From contig NZ_JADJNP010000001.1 in the NCBI RefSeq assembly GCF_016714275.1, positions 868,001 through 932,000 of the forward strand: a stretch of DNA of 64,000 nt. Direction: 5' to 3'. The notes below the pieces were generated by a model that ran no database searches, was not told the DNA's origin, and was given only the letters and a program-made list of their open reading frames with translations. Below are positions 19,683 to 29,339 of this stretch, piece after piece (within the stretch, counting starts at the first letter, position 1; every line of letters starts with the position of its first letter). Source of the DNA: Tessaracoccus sp. Lineage in GTDB: Bacteria > Actinomycetota > Actinomycetes > Propionibacteriales > Propionibacteriaceae. The translations under genes were made by a program, and so were the position numbers.

Positions 19683-20513
19683 TCAGCGCCCTCCGAACCC
19701 CCCGAGGTTGATGCCCTTGGACAGTTGGCGCTGCATCAGCACAACGATGATCAAGCTGGCGGCCACCGAGATGGTGGAGGCTGCCATGAGGGCGCCCCAC
19801 TCAGTGCCACGCTCACCGGAGAACATGGCCAGCCCGAGTTGAAGCGGTGCCTTGGAGTAGTCGTTGATGATGATCAGCGGCCACAAGAAGGCGTTCCAGT
19901 AGTCGATGAAGGAGAAGGCTGCCACCACGGCGATCGGTCCGCGCAGTAGCGGGACGATGACGTGCCAAAGCAACTGCAGTTGGCTAGCGCCGTCGATCCT
20001 GGCCGCTTCCTCATAGTCGCTCGGAAGAGATAACAGGAACTGGCGAAGCATGAAGGTCCCGAACGCACCGAACGCGAACGGCAGGATGATCGCGGCGTAC
20101 GTGTCGACGAGGTTCAAGCTGGAGGCGCCGATGAACAGCGGGATGACCAGAACCTCCAGCGGCAACACCAGAGTCGCGATGAACAACGCGAAGATCTGGT
20201 CCCGGAATGGGAACCGGAAGCGCGCGAACGCATAGGCACTCAACACCGAGACAGTCACGGTGATCAGAGCCCCGGCGGCCGCGATCCCGAACGTGTTCAG
20301 CAGGATCCTGCCGAAGGGCACGGAGGTGAACGCATCGACATAGTTGCCCCACTCAAGCCTGGACCCGAACAGGTTCGCACCCGAAGAGAGCACCTCCGTG
20401 GACGGTTTGAGAGAGGACAGGAACATCCACACGAAGGGCAGGAAGAAGATGATTCCCACCAGTAGCAGCAGGGTCTTGCTGACCAGCCTGCCCCAGTCAC
20501 GGCGTCTAGGCAT
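19683..20513 (-). CDS. ABC sugar transporter permease (MalG type)
   Basis: The 276-residue inner-membrane protein has six predicted membrane segments, starting with LLLLVGIIFFLPFVWMFLSS. The cytoplasmic EAA loop (EEAARIDGASQLQLLWHVIVPLL) contacts the ATPase. It is the second permease of a carbohydrate uptake (CUT1) importer and overlaps the first permease by 8 bases. Gene order and the downstream GH29 enzyme point to an L-fucose-containing oligosaccharide. No ATPase gene is nearby. Confidence 0.92.
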   Translation of the reverse strand: MPRRRDWGRLVSKTLLLLVGIIFFLPFVWMFLSSLKPSTEVLSSGANLFGSRLEWGNYVDAFTSVPFGRILLNTFGIAAAGALITVTVSVLSAYAFARFRFPFRDQIFALFIATLVLPLEVLVIPLFIGASSLNLVDTYAAIILPFAFGAFGTFMLRQFLLSLPSDYEEAARIDGASQLQLLWHVIVPLLRGPIAVVAAFSFIDYWNAFLWPLIIINDYSKAPLQLGLAMFSGERGTEWGALMAASTISVAASLIIVVLMQRQLSKGINLGGFGGR

Positions 20514-21444
20514 CGTATTCCACCCAGTGTTTCTGGCCCACGAACTGCAGGGCAGTGACCAACATGACGATCACGAACAACACCCAGGCCAGCGCCGAGG
20601 CGAACCCGAGTTGATCGTAGGAGAAGCCGCTGCGATACAGGTACAGCACCAGCGTGTTGGTGGCATCCCCCGGGCCGCCCTTGGTAAGCATGTAGGGCTG
20701 GGTGAACACCTTGAAAGCGCCGATCACCGTCATGATCGTGCAGAAGAACAGCGACGGTGACAGCATCGGGAACACCACCCTCCAGAACCGCTTCCACGCA
20801 GTCGTCCCGTCGATCCGGGCCGCCTCGAGGACCGAAGGGTTGATGTTGTTCAGCCCGGCCGTCAGCACCACGATGTTGTAGCCGATGCCCTGCCACAGCG
20901 ACATCATGATCATCGACGTCATGGCCCAGCCCGACTCACCCAGCCACGACGGGCCGGCGATGCCGAACGCGGCCAGCATTCCGTTCAGCATCCCCTGGTC
21001 ATCGAGGATCACTCTCCAGATGAGCGCGTTGGCAACCATCGGCGTGACCACCGGCACGAAGAACAAGACCCGGAAGAACGGAGCCCAATCGGGCAGGGTG
21101 TGTAGCCACACGGCTAGCCCGGTCGAGAGGATCAGATTTGCGGCGGTGTATCCGACAGCGAACAAGGCCGTGTTGAACAGCACCTGCCCGAACACCGGTT
21201 CGCGGCCGTCGAAGAGCCGCATGTAGTTGTCGGCACCGATGAACTCGGGTTCCCCGAACAGCGGCCACCGATAGAAGCTGATGACGATCGAGGCCAAGAG
21301 CGGGATGACGATGAAGATGACGAAACCGCTCATGCCTGGAGCGAGGTGGAAGAAGGCGAGGAGCCGTTCGTTCACGCCCGGCTTCCTGGCCTTCACCACG
21401 GTCGTCATCGCTTCATGTGGAGGCGGCGATGTGACCTGCATCAT
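20506..21444 (-). CDS. ABC sugar transporter permease (MalF type)
   Basis: The 312-residue protein has six membrane segments beginning FFHLAPGMSGFVIFIVIPLL and the EAA loop LEAARIDGTTAWKRFWRVVF. It pairs with the permease encoded immediately downstream to form the CUT1 channel. The long N-terminal cytoplasmic stretch before the first helix suggests the true start could be one of several ATG codons; 21444 is kept because it is 13 bases after the lipoprotein stop. Confidence 0.92.
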   Translation of the reverse strand: MMQVTSPPPHEAMTTVVKARKPGVNERLLAFFHLAPGMSGFVIFIVIPLLASIVISFYRWPLFGEPEFIGADNYMRLFDGREPVFGQVLFNTALFAVGYTAANLILSTGLAVWLHTLPDWAPFFRVLFFVPVVTPMVANALIWRVILDDQGMLNGMLAAFGIAGPSWLGESGWAMTSMIMMSLWQGIGYNIVVLTAGLNNINPSVLEAARIDGTTAWKRFWRVVFPMLSPSLFFCTIMTVIGAFKVFTQPYMLTKGGPGDATNTLVLYLYRSGFSYDQLGFASALAWVLFVIVMLVTALQFVGQKHWVEYDA

Positions 21445-21456
21445 GGTGCGCCTCGA

Positions 21457-22701
21457 CTAGCCGACGCTCGTCTGGATGGTACCGAGGATCTCCTCGGCCG
21501 TCTTGTTCCCGCGAGTTCCGTCGCTGGAATACTGCGTGAACACTGTCACGAACTGATTCCAGTCCCCGGTCGTGATCAAAGGAAGCCCATCCGCCAAGAG
21601 GGCCTTCATCACCTCGACATCGGCTTCCGGCTTGCCCTTGGCCCAGCCATCGAACGACTCCTCCAACGACGGAACCGTGCCGCGGTTCTCGCCGACGTAA
21701 GCGATGACCTCAGGAGTGGTGATCTTCATGATGTTGGCGAACGCGTTGGCCGGGTCAGGGCACTTCGACGAGATACCGAACCCTGAACCCTGGATCATGC
21801 CGATCGGCTTGCCATCCTCTGACGGGATGACCGCGACCCCAACCTCATCAGACATCGGCTCCCGGATCGAGGTGTAGAACCAAGGCCCGTCAATGATCAT
21901 GGCGATCTTGCCGGACTGGAAGCCCTGCATCGGCACATCAGTCGTGTCAGCAGGATTCGGCGCGCTGGCCACCTTCTCCTTCGCCGCCAAGTCGAACGTC
22001 CACTGGACATCTGAGACGAAACCCGGATCATCGACAGCGAGGGCACCGTCCTTGACGGGTGTGTTTCCGTTCGCGAACGCCAACGGAAGGTAGGGGTAGC
22101 CCGGGTCCGGCGCCAGCCCGAACCCCATCACACCGTCCGTGGTGAGCGCCTTGGCATCAGACAGGAACTGCGCCTGGGTGTAGTCCAGGCCGGGTTCGTC
22201 GAGACCAGCTTCCTGGAAAAGCCTCTTGTTGTAGTACAGGACCATCGGCTCCGCGTCATACGGGATGGCCCGCACGGTGCCATCTACGGTCATGCCCTCG
22301 ATCATTCCCGCGTTGTACTTCGACAGATCGAGCCCCGCCTCCTTGGCCAGATCGTCCAGGGGGATCAGGATGTCCTTGAGCTCCTGGGCCCGAGCAGCCT
22401 GCGTTGTGAGGATGCACGGGGCATCAGCCGAGTTCATGCGGGTCTTGACCTTGGTCCAGTACTCCTGGAAGCTCGGCCCATCCAACGTGAGGTCGAAGTT
22501 CGGGTCCGTCTCCTTGGCGCCGTCGATGAACGACTGCCACTGGGCCCGATCCCCCTCACTGGAGATCCAGGTGAACATCTGGCTCGACTGCTCACTGGGC
22601 GAACCGTCACCACCAGGGGCAGGCGTGGAGCCGCCACAGCCGCTCAGACCGGCAACCACACCAGCCGCAACAAGCCCGACAGCAATTCTGTTGAGATTCA
22701 T
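21457..22701 (-). CDS. ABC sugar transporter substrate-binding lipoprotein (SBP family 1)
   Basis: The 414-residue protein has a lipoprotein signal (hydrophobic run, then LSGC near residue 22), a glycine/serine-rich linker and a family 1 binding fold (QAAR-AQELKDILIPLDDLA, IPYDAEPMVLYYNKRLFQEA, GKIAMIIDGPWFYTSIR). It sits outside the membrane and delivers a sugar to the two permeases encoded downstream. The ATG follows AAGGGAGAC. It is the first gene of the locus and the promoter upstream carries LacI-type operator motifs. Confidence 0.92.
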   Translation of the reverse strand: MNLNRIAVGLVAAGVVAGLSGCGGSTPAPGGDGSPSEQSSQMFTWISSEGDRAQWQSFIDGAKETDPNFDLTLDGPSFQEYWTKVKTRMNSADAPCILTTQAARAQELKDILIPLDDLAKEAGLDLSKYNAGMIEGMTVDGTVRAIPYDAEPMVLYYNKRLFQEAGLDEPGLDYTQAQFLSDAKALTTDGVMGFGLAPDPGYPYLPLAFANGNTPVKDGALAVDDPGFVSDVQWTFDLAAKEKVASAPNPADTTDVPMQGFQSGKIAMIIDGPWFYTSIREPMSDEVGVAVIPSEDGKPIGMIQGSGFGISSKCPDPANAFANIMKITTPEVIAYVGENRGTVPSLEESFDGWAKGKPEADVEVMKALLADGLPLITTGDWNQFVTVFTQYSSDGTRGNKTAEEILGTIQTSVG

Positions 22702-22779
22702 AGACCGTCTCCCTTGACGTTGTGAGGAACTTCCTTCACGGACTCACACGGGCCTGACACCAAGGGCCACACCGTGTGA

Positions 22780-22823
22780 GAAACCGTTTACTCAATGTTA
22801 GAAACCTTTTACTTTGAGGGCAA
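22780..22823 (-). promoter_or_regulatory. Fucoside operon promoter with two LacI-type operators
   Basis: On the minus strand TTGCCC (22823-22818), a 17-base spacer and TAACAT (22800-22795) form a promoter. Two near-identical motifs, GAAACCGTTTACT (22780-22792) and GAAACCTTTTACT (22801-22813), are 21 bases apart, two helical turns. One fills the spacer, one covers the start region. AAACCGTTTAC resembles LacI/GalR operators. Confidence 0.65.
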
Positions 22824-23028
22824 GACCCACCGGCCGGTTGTTGCCGAATCGTTATAATACGGTCGTTGCTTCCCCAGGGAGGGCTGGTCGAGGAGCCAGC
22901 CACAGCGACTCGGCGACAAGCTTGGCTGCCGGCGAGGTAGGCTCGTCGCCTTGAGTGACGCGGGTCATGAACACGGTGGTGCCGGCGCGGCAGACCATCC
23001 AGGTCCAACAGCCCGCGCTGCCGCGCGA
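22824..23028. other. Stretch between the fucoside promoter and the GNAT remnant
   Basis: No intact gene. It holds an isolated TATAAT (22853-22858, plus strand) without a convincing -35 box. Minus-strand frames from 23028 down to about 22920 may be the decayed tail of the GNAT gene. Confidence 0.4.
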
Positions 23029-23523
23029 TCAACTGCACCGGCCGCACTGCGTGACACGATCGTCACGTCCACACCCCCAGGCCGAGCGGTTGCAGCACCG
23101 GTCGAACGCTAGGACCAGTGCCATCTGCCGCATGAGCGTGCCCAAGCCGCGGCCCTGGGCGTCGAGGCGGAGGTACGAGCCTGACGAGACGACGCGCCGC
23201 CGAGCGAAGTCCTTCGCGCTGATGTCCTGCGAGCCGACGAGCCGGTCACCCTCGAAGACGCCGAACCGCAGTGCCCAGTCCTCCGGCTTGATGTCGGCAC
23301 GGCTGTGCCAGAGGAACTGGAGCGAGTCGAGCCGGCGAACCTCCGGATCTCGTGCCCACCAGGCGAAGACGTGCGGTGCGGTCTCGTCGGCGAAAAGACG
23401 CGCCGAGACGAGTTCCGCATATGCGGGCACGTCTGAATCCCGAAGCATCCGCAGCGTGAGATCTTCCGCGACCACGCGAAGCCTTAGCGGCGGGTACAAA
23501 CGGCCCAGTTCGTCCGAGATCAT
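23029..23523 (-). pseudogene. GNAT acetyltransferase, C-terminus lost
   Basis: The first 140 residues match the GNAT paralogue encoded just upstream at 23643-24374: LYPPLRLRV versus IFPPFALRI, LTLRMLRDSDVPAYAELV, WALRFGVFEGDRLVGSQDIS, YLRLDAQGRGLGTLMRQMAL with the acetyl-CoA-binding loop GRGLGT. After FDRC the sequence turns into cysteine/arginine-rich text without family features and stops. The paralogue continues for another 80 residues. It is probably a RimJ/RimL-like enzyme broken by a frameshift near 23100. Confidence 0.7.
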
Positions 23524-23642
23524 CTGTTCACCCTAGCGTCGGCCGCTACGAGACACTCGCGAACGCCGGCCCGTGGCTTCGGTCTCGGCCGGTCGAGTTC
23601 GATGGCCACCCGAATCCTCACGACCTCACCCGGGCCGGCCAT

Positions 23643-24374
23643 TCACTCTCCCGTGCGTGCGTCGGTTCCGAGGAAGCGACGCAACCGGTCGGCTCCTTCG
23701 ACCGTGACCTCGGCATCCGGGCGAACGTAGGTGGCGGGCGTCACGACGACGCGCTGCTCCTCGACGCCGACCTTGCCCCGCTGCGTGTGCTGGACGATTC
23801 GCTCCCTGCCGTTGTCGACGTACCCGACCTTGCGGCTGACGGCCGCCGAGGCGTGATTGCCCACGATGTATCCGGACCCGCACGTGGCTGCGCCCAGCTC
23901 GTCGAAGGCGAGTCCGACGACGAGCTGCCGCATCAACGTTCCGGTGCCCCTCCCCTGGTGTGCGCGGCCCAGCCACGAGCCGGTCTCGATGTGACTCGTC
24001 TGCGCGAAGTCCCTCGCGTGAAGGTCCTGCATGCCGACGAGCACGCCGTCGCGGCGAACGACGAGGGCGAGGCGCCAGTCGTCGGGCGCGAAGCTTGCCC
24101 TCTGCGTCCACCACCACGCCAGGGAGGTCGCGGGAAAGCCGTCGGGGGAACCCGGGGCAAACGGCTGCTCGTGCCAGTCCTGCAGGAAAGGCATGGGCAG
24201 GTCGGGTACTTGGATGCCGCCGCGGACGAGCTCGACCAGCTCCGGGATGTCGTCGTCGCGCAGGACGCTGAGCACCACGGAACCGCATGCGATCCGCAGC
24301 GCGAACGGAGGGAAGATCTCCTCCAGCGTGAACTGGACATGCGGCTGGTTGGGTTCGCCTGATGTCATTTGCAC
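23643..24374 (-). CDS. GNAT acetyltransferase (RimJ/RimL-like)
   Basis: The 243-residue protein transfers acetyl from acetyl-CoA to an unknown amine. The core runs from LSVLRDDDIPELVELVRGG through LVGMQDLHARDFAQTSHIE to GSWLGRAHQGRGTGTLMRQL (pyrophosphate-binding loop) and IVGNHASAAVSRKVGYVDNG, the family strand with conserved N. About 40 extra residues follow (PATYVRPDAEVTVEGADRL). It is the complete copy of the tandem pair with 23029-23523. No ribosome site stands out. Confidence 0.85.
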   Translation of the reverse strand: MQMTSGEPNQPHVQFTLEEIFPPFALRIACGSVVLSVLRDDDIPELVELVRGGIQVPDLPMPFLQDWHEQPFAPGSPDGFPATSLAWWWTQRASFAPDDWRLALVVRRDGVLVGMQDLHARDFAQTSHIETGSWLGRAHQGRGTGTLMRQLVVGLAFDELGAATCGSGYIVGNHASAAVSRKVGYVDNGRERIVQHTQRGKVGVEEQRVVVTPATYVRPDAEVTVEGADRLRRFLGTDARTGE

Positions 24375-24458
24375 ACACTAGCCGGGACGCGATGTGTGGT
24401 GCTCATGTGGCGAAGAGGTACCGGTGACACGTGCGTCTCGCGGCGCTAGTGTCGCTTC

Positions 24459-24881
24459 ATGGCAGACAAACAAGCCGGTAACAAGACCGCGCCGACCGAC
24501 GTCGACCCCGTTGAGTGGGTCGAGTCGCTGCCGAAGCCGCGCCAGGTCGAACAGGGCCGGGCGATGTTGAAGCTGTTCGGCGAGGTCACCGGCGAGCCGC
24601 CCGTGATGTGGGGGCCCTCGATGATCGGGTACGGGCAGCATCACTACGTCTACGAGTCGGGCCGCGAGGGCGACGCAATGCGGTTGGGGTTCAGCCCCAG
24701 GGCCGCGAACCTGGTCCTCTACGTCCTTGGCTCGGAACCCGAGCCGCTGCTGGACCAGCTCGGCCCGCACAAGCGCGGCGCCAGCTGCCTGTATGTGACG
24801 AACCTCGACAAGGTCGACCAGGACGTGCTGCGCCAGATCATCGCTCGGGTGTGGGAGCGACCGGCAGACGGGCACGGCTAG
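24459..24881 (+). CDS. DUF1801 family protein
   Basis: The 140-residue protein has the DUF1801 (YdhG-like) fold pattern: a helical start with VEWVESLPKPRQVEQGRAML, the conserved PPVMWGPSMIGYG turn, then MRLGFSPRAANLVLYVLG. Members are small cytoplasmic proteins of unknown function. It stands alone between the divergent GNAT gene and the convergent lpd gene; a hairpin at 24896-24956 ends both. Confidence 0.85.
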   Translation: MADKQAGNKTAPTDVDPVEWVESLPKPRQVEQGRAMLKLFGEVTGEPPVMWGPSMIGYGQHHYVYESGREGDAMRLGFSPRAANLVLYVLGSEPEPLLDQLGPHKRGASCLYVTNLDKVDQDVLRQIIARVWERPADGHG

Positions 24882-24895
24882 CCAGCGGGAACACA

Positions 24896-24956
24896 GATGC
24901 TGCCTATGCGGCGAGCACTGTGTGTATTGCGCAGTGCTCGCGACATAGGCAGCATC
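24896..24956. terminator. Bidirectional hairpin terminator between DUF1801 and lpd
   Basis: Outer arms 24896-24908 and 24944-24956 (13 bases) and inner arms GCGAGCACTG / CAGTGCTCGC pair around an 11-base loop, with a two-base mismatch between the blocks. It lies between two convergent stops and has no T run. Confidence 0.75.
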
Positions 24957-24963
24957 GTGTGGA

Positions 24964-26376
<1,413 letters not shown>

Positions 26377-26440
26377 AGCCCTCTCCCCCGTCTCGGGGGC
26401 GTCTGTTTGCGGGTCGGCTCGTCGCAGTGAACCGCCGAAT

Positions 26441-26458
26441 TATCTCATCCATGAGATA
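26441..26458. promoter_or_regulatory. Palindromic operator at the murA-like promoter
   Basis: TATCTCAT and ATGAGATA form a perfect 8-base inverted repeat around CC, ending 10 bases before the ATG of a gene whose product begins with an XRE helix-turn-helix. A -10-like TACCCT (26457-26462) overlaps its edge. An autoregulatory site is the simplest reading. Confidence 0.7.
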
Positions 26459-26468
26459 CCCTGGCGCC

Positions 26469-28007
26469 ATGAGTGCTACGAGTGAGTCCATCGGCCGCAT
26501 GATCCGCGACGCCCGCACCGCGCGGGGCTGGTCGCAGCAGCGGCTCGCAGAGGAACTCGGGTCGGTTCAAAGCGCGGTCCACAGGATTGAGACCGGACAG
26601 CAGAACCTCTCCCTCAGCATGATCGACCGCCTGGCTGACGCCCTCGAGATGCCGCTGATTCAAACCCATACACAGGGCAGCGTGAACTTCGAGATCCAAG
26701 GCCCGACGACGCTCTCCGGCGAGATCGACGTGCGTACGTCCAAGAACGCCGCCATGGCGCTGCTGTGCGCGAGTCTCCTCAACCATGGCCGGACCGTGCT
26801 GCGCGGGATCGCCCACATTGAGGAGGTCGACCGCATCTGCGAGGTGCTGAGCTCGATCGGCGTGCAGCTGACCTGGATTGGCGAAGGACACGACCTCGAG
26901 ATCCGGCGACCCGAGACGCTCACCCCGGAGACGATCGACGAGCGTGCCGCGCGCCGCACGCGCTCGATCCTCATGTTCCTCGGCCCGCTGCTGCATGAGT
27001 TCGACCAGTTCCGGCTCCCGTACGCCGGCGGCTGCGACCTCGGTGCCCGCACCGTTCATCCGCACCTCTCGGCGCTCCAGCGCATGGGCCTCACCGTCAC
27101 CGCGACCGACGGCAACTACCATGCCAGCGTCGTCGACGTCGCCGACGACCTGCGCCGCATCACGCTCATCGAGCGTGGCGACACCGTCACCGAGAACGCG
27201 ATCATGGCCGCCGCGCGCACGCCGGGCGTGACCGTGCTGCGCAACGCGTCCGGCAACTACATGGTCCAAGACCTCTGCTTCTACCTGCAGCTCCTCGGCG
27301 TCGAGATCGACGGTGTCGGCACAACCACGCTCACCATCCGCGGCGTCGAACACATCAACCGCGACGTCGAGTACTTCGTCTCCGAGGATCCGATTGAGGC
27401 GATGAGTCTCTTGACGGCCGGCATCGTCACCAAGTCGGAGATCACGGTGCGCCGCTGCCCCATCGAGTTCCTCGAGGTGGAGTTCGCCGTCCTCGATGAG
27501 ATGGGCCTGAAGTTCGACGCCTCGCCTGAGTACGCCAGCCGCAACGGCAAGACGAGGCTCGTCGACGTCACGGTCAAGCCGTCGGACCTCGTCGCGCCGC
27601 AGGACAAGATCCATCCCATGCCGTTCCCCGGCCTGAACATCGACAACCTCCCGTTCTTTGCGGTGATCTGCGCGACGGCGGCCGGTCAGAGCGTGATCTA
27701 CGACTGGGTCTACGACAACCGCGCCATTCATCTCGCGAAGCTGTCGGAGCTGGGCGCGAACCTCCGCCTGATGGACGCCCACAGCCTGCTCATCAACGGG
27801 CCGACCAACTGGCGCGGCCGCAACATCGACACTCCCCCGGCGCTGCGGCCCGCGGTCTGTGTGCTGCTCGGCGCTCTCGCCGCGCGGGGGACGACGAACC
27901 TGATGGACGTCTACGTCATCAACCGTGGCTACGAGGATCTCCCTCAGCGGCTCAACAAGCTCGGCGCACAGATCAGCGTGTTCTGGGGCGCGGTTGAGGA
28001 CGACTGA
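26469..28007 (+). CDS. murA: XRE-MurA fusion, UDP-N-acetylglucosamine 1-carboxyvinyltransferase-like
   Basis: The 512-residue protein joins an N-terminal XRE helix-turn-helix (residues 8-60, RGWSQQRLAEELGSVQSAVH) to a full EPSP-synthase-like MurA domain. MurA adds enolpyruvate from PEP to UDP-GlcNAc, the first committed step of peptidoglycan synthesis. The substrate-binding Lys-Asn pair is in TSKNAAMALL and the catalytic cysteine is Cys189 in YAGGCDLGARTVHPH. MurA alone is about 420 residues. An earlier ATG at 26427 would place the palindrome inside the gene, so 26469 is chosen; with TACCCT six bases upstream and no ribosome site, a leaderless message is likely. The DNA-binding domain suggests self-regulation or a second MurA-like paralogue. 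Whether it is the main MurA cannot be told here. Confidence 0.88.
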   Translation: MSATSESIGRMIRDARTARGWSQQRLAEELGSVQSAVHRIETGQQNLSLSMIDRLADALEMPLIQTHTQGSVNFEIQGPTTLSGEIDVRTSKNAAMALLCASLLNHGRTVLRGIAHIEEVDRICEVLSSIGVQLTWIGEGHDLEIRRPETLTPETIDERAARRTRSILMFLGPLLHEFDQFRLPYAGGCDLGARTVHPHLSALQRMGLTVTATDGNYHASVVDVADDLRRITLIERGDTVTENAIMAAARTPGVTVLRNASGNYMVQDLCFYLQLLGVEIDGVGTTTLTIRGVEHINRDVEYFVSEDPIEAMSLLTAGIVTKSEITVRRCPIEFLEVEFAVLDEMGLKFDASPEYASRNGKTRLVDVTVKPSDLVAPQDKIHPMPFPGLNIDNLPFFAVICATAAGQSVIYDWVYDNRAIHLAKLSELGANLRLMDAHSLLINGPTNWRGRNIDTPPALRPAVCVLLGALAARGTTNLMDVYVINRGYEDLPQRLNKLGAQISVFWGAVEDD

Positions 28008-28108
28008 GCCTTCCTCGGTTCGCTGCGGCTTAACGCCTCGATAACGATTTTGGCTACGGGGCGAAATCCCCTGGCGGACGGTGGCACGTTTCAATAGACT
28101 CCGCCACC

Positions 28109-28879
28109 ATGTCAGTGGTTTACGGGGACTACCTCTCCCCCGCGTTCATCGCGATGGCACATCGCGGGGGGTCCCTGCTCACCGCCAACCTCGGTATCGA
28201 GAACACCGTGCGCGCCTTCGAGAACGCCGTCGATCTGGGGTACACATACCTTGAGACGGACGTGCACGCCACCTCCGACGGTCAGCTCGTGGCCTTCCAC
28301 GACCCCAACCTCGAGCGGGTGACGGGATATGACAGCAACCTTCACGACCTGACGCTGTCGGAGGTCGAGGAACTGCTCGTGGGAGACAGGGAGCCGATCC
28401 CGACGCTCGACGAGTTGTTCGAGACGTTCCCGCACGCCAACTTCAACATCGACATCAAGCATGCCCCTGCCATGGAACCCCTTGCCGAGGCGATCCGCCG
28501 CCATGGCGCGGAGCGGCGGGTGTGCGTGGGGTCGTTCTCGCGGCAGTGCCTCCGCCGGTTCCGCGCCCGGATGCCGGAGGTGCCGACATCGGTGTCCACC
28601 GTCGGCGTCGCCGCCCTCGCCTTCGGGCAGATGCCGCCCAACGGGCAGGTCTTCCAGATGCCGATGTCGTACCCGGTGGGGCCGGTCAGTGTCGACCTGG
28701 TCACGCCCCGGACCATCGAACGCATCCACGCCACCGGCCGCAAGGTCCACGTCTGGACCGTCGATGACCAGACGGCCATGCACCAGCTGATCGACTGGGG
28801 CGTCGACGGCATCATCACGGACCGCCCCGATTCATTGAAAGACGTTTTGTCGGCCCGCGGGATGTGGTCTACTCGGTAG
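28109..28879 (+). CDS. glpQ: Glycerophosphodiester phosphodiesterase
   Basis: The 256-residue cytoplasmic enzyme cleaves glycerophosphodiesters to glycerol-3-phosphate and an alcohol. GDPD motifs: MAHRGGSLL with catalytic His near 18, IENTVRAFENAVDLG, YLETDVHATSDGQLVAFHD (metal-binding Glu, Asp and second His), FNIDIKH, and VWTVDD near the end with WGVDGIITDRP. No signal peptide. No ribosome site precedes the ATG, but TAGACT lies at 28095-28100, eight bases upstream, which fits a leaderless transcript common in actinobacteria. Confidence 0.92.
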   Translation: MSVVYGDYLSPAFIAMAHRGGSLLTANLGIENTVRAFENAVDLGYTYLETDVHATSDGQLVAFHDPNLERVTGYDSNLHDLTLSEVEELLVGDREPIPTLDELFETFPHANFNIDIKHAPAMEPLAEAIRRHGAERRVCVGSFSRQCLRRFRARMPEVPTSVSTVGVAALAFGQMPPNGQVFQMPMSYPVGPVSVDLVTPRTIERIHATGRKVHVWTVDDQTAMHQLIDWGVDGIITDRPDSLKDVLSARGMWSTR

Positions 28880-28939
28880 GGAACATTTCCGCGTCGGTCT
28901 TCGTTGACTACTAGGAACAATACGCACGAGGAGGAACAG

Positions 28940-29281
28940 ATGGCAGATCGTGCATTGCGCGGCGTCGGCCTCGGCTCGAAGACCTTCGAGGACGAGCAGG
29001 GCGTCGAGTTCGCGGAGCGCCAGCACCTGGCGTTCGATTGCCCCAAGGGGCACCACTTCGAGGTCACGTTCTCCGTCGAGGCGGAGCTTCCGACGGAGTG
29101 GGAGTGCAAGAAGTGCGGCCTGATGGCCGTTCGTTCTGATGGCGTCGTGGGCGAGGAGAAGGTCGTCAAGCCGGCCCGTACCCACTGGGACATGTTGCGG
29201 GAGCGCCGCTCCATCCCCGAGCTCGAGGACATCCTTGCCGAGCAGTTGACCAAGCTGCGCGAGTCCGACCGCCTGTACTGA
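28940..29281 (+). CDS. rbpA: RNA polymerase-binding protein RbpA
   Basis: The 113-residue protein binds the principal sigma factor and RNA polymerase and stabilises the open promoter complex; it is restricted to actinobacteria. It has the ALRGVGLGSKTFEDEQGVEF N-terminal tail, the core with FDCPKGHHFEVTFS and WECKKCG, and the sigma-interacting C-terminal helix RTHWDMLRERRSIPELEDIL. GAGGAGGA lies just before the ATG. It is followed by a strong hairpin. Confidence 0.96.
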   Translation: MADRALRGVGLGSKTFEDEQGVEFAERQHLAFDCPKGHHFEVTFSVEAELPTEWECKKCGLMAVRSDGVVGEEKVVKPARTHWDMLRERRSIPELEDILAEQLTKLRESDRLY

Positions 29282-29295
29282 CAGCATCTACATAG

Positions 29296-29330
29296 CGACG
29301 GCGCCCATCCCCGCGGGGTGGGCGCCGTCG
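29296..29330. terminator. Bidirectional terminator between rbpA and fxsA
   Basis: A 16-pair GC-rich stem with one bulged base (29296-29312 with 29315-29330) and a 2-base loop lies between two convergent stops. A short GTTGTTGC follows on the plus strand. Confidence 0.85.
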
Positions 29331-29339
29331 GCGTTGTTG

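Noticed and set aside
26427..26468. Upstream ATG at 26427 as the start of the murA-like gene
   Set aside because: It would put the palindrome and the -10 box inside the coding sequence and adds residues before the helix-turn-helix without conservation.
26445..28094. Minus-strand open frame over the murA-like gene
   Set aside because: Antisense shadow; the plus strand has the full MurA motif set.
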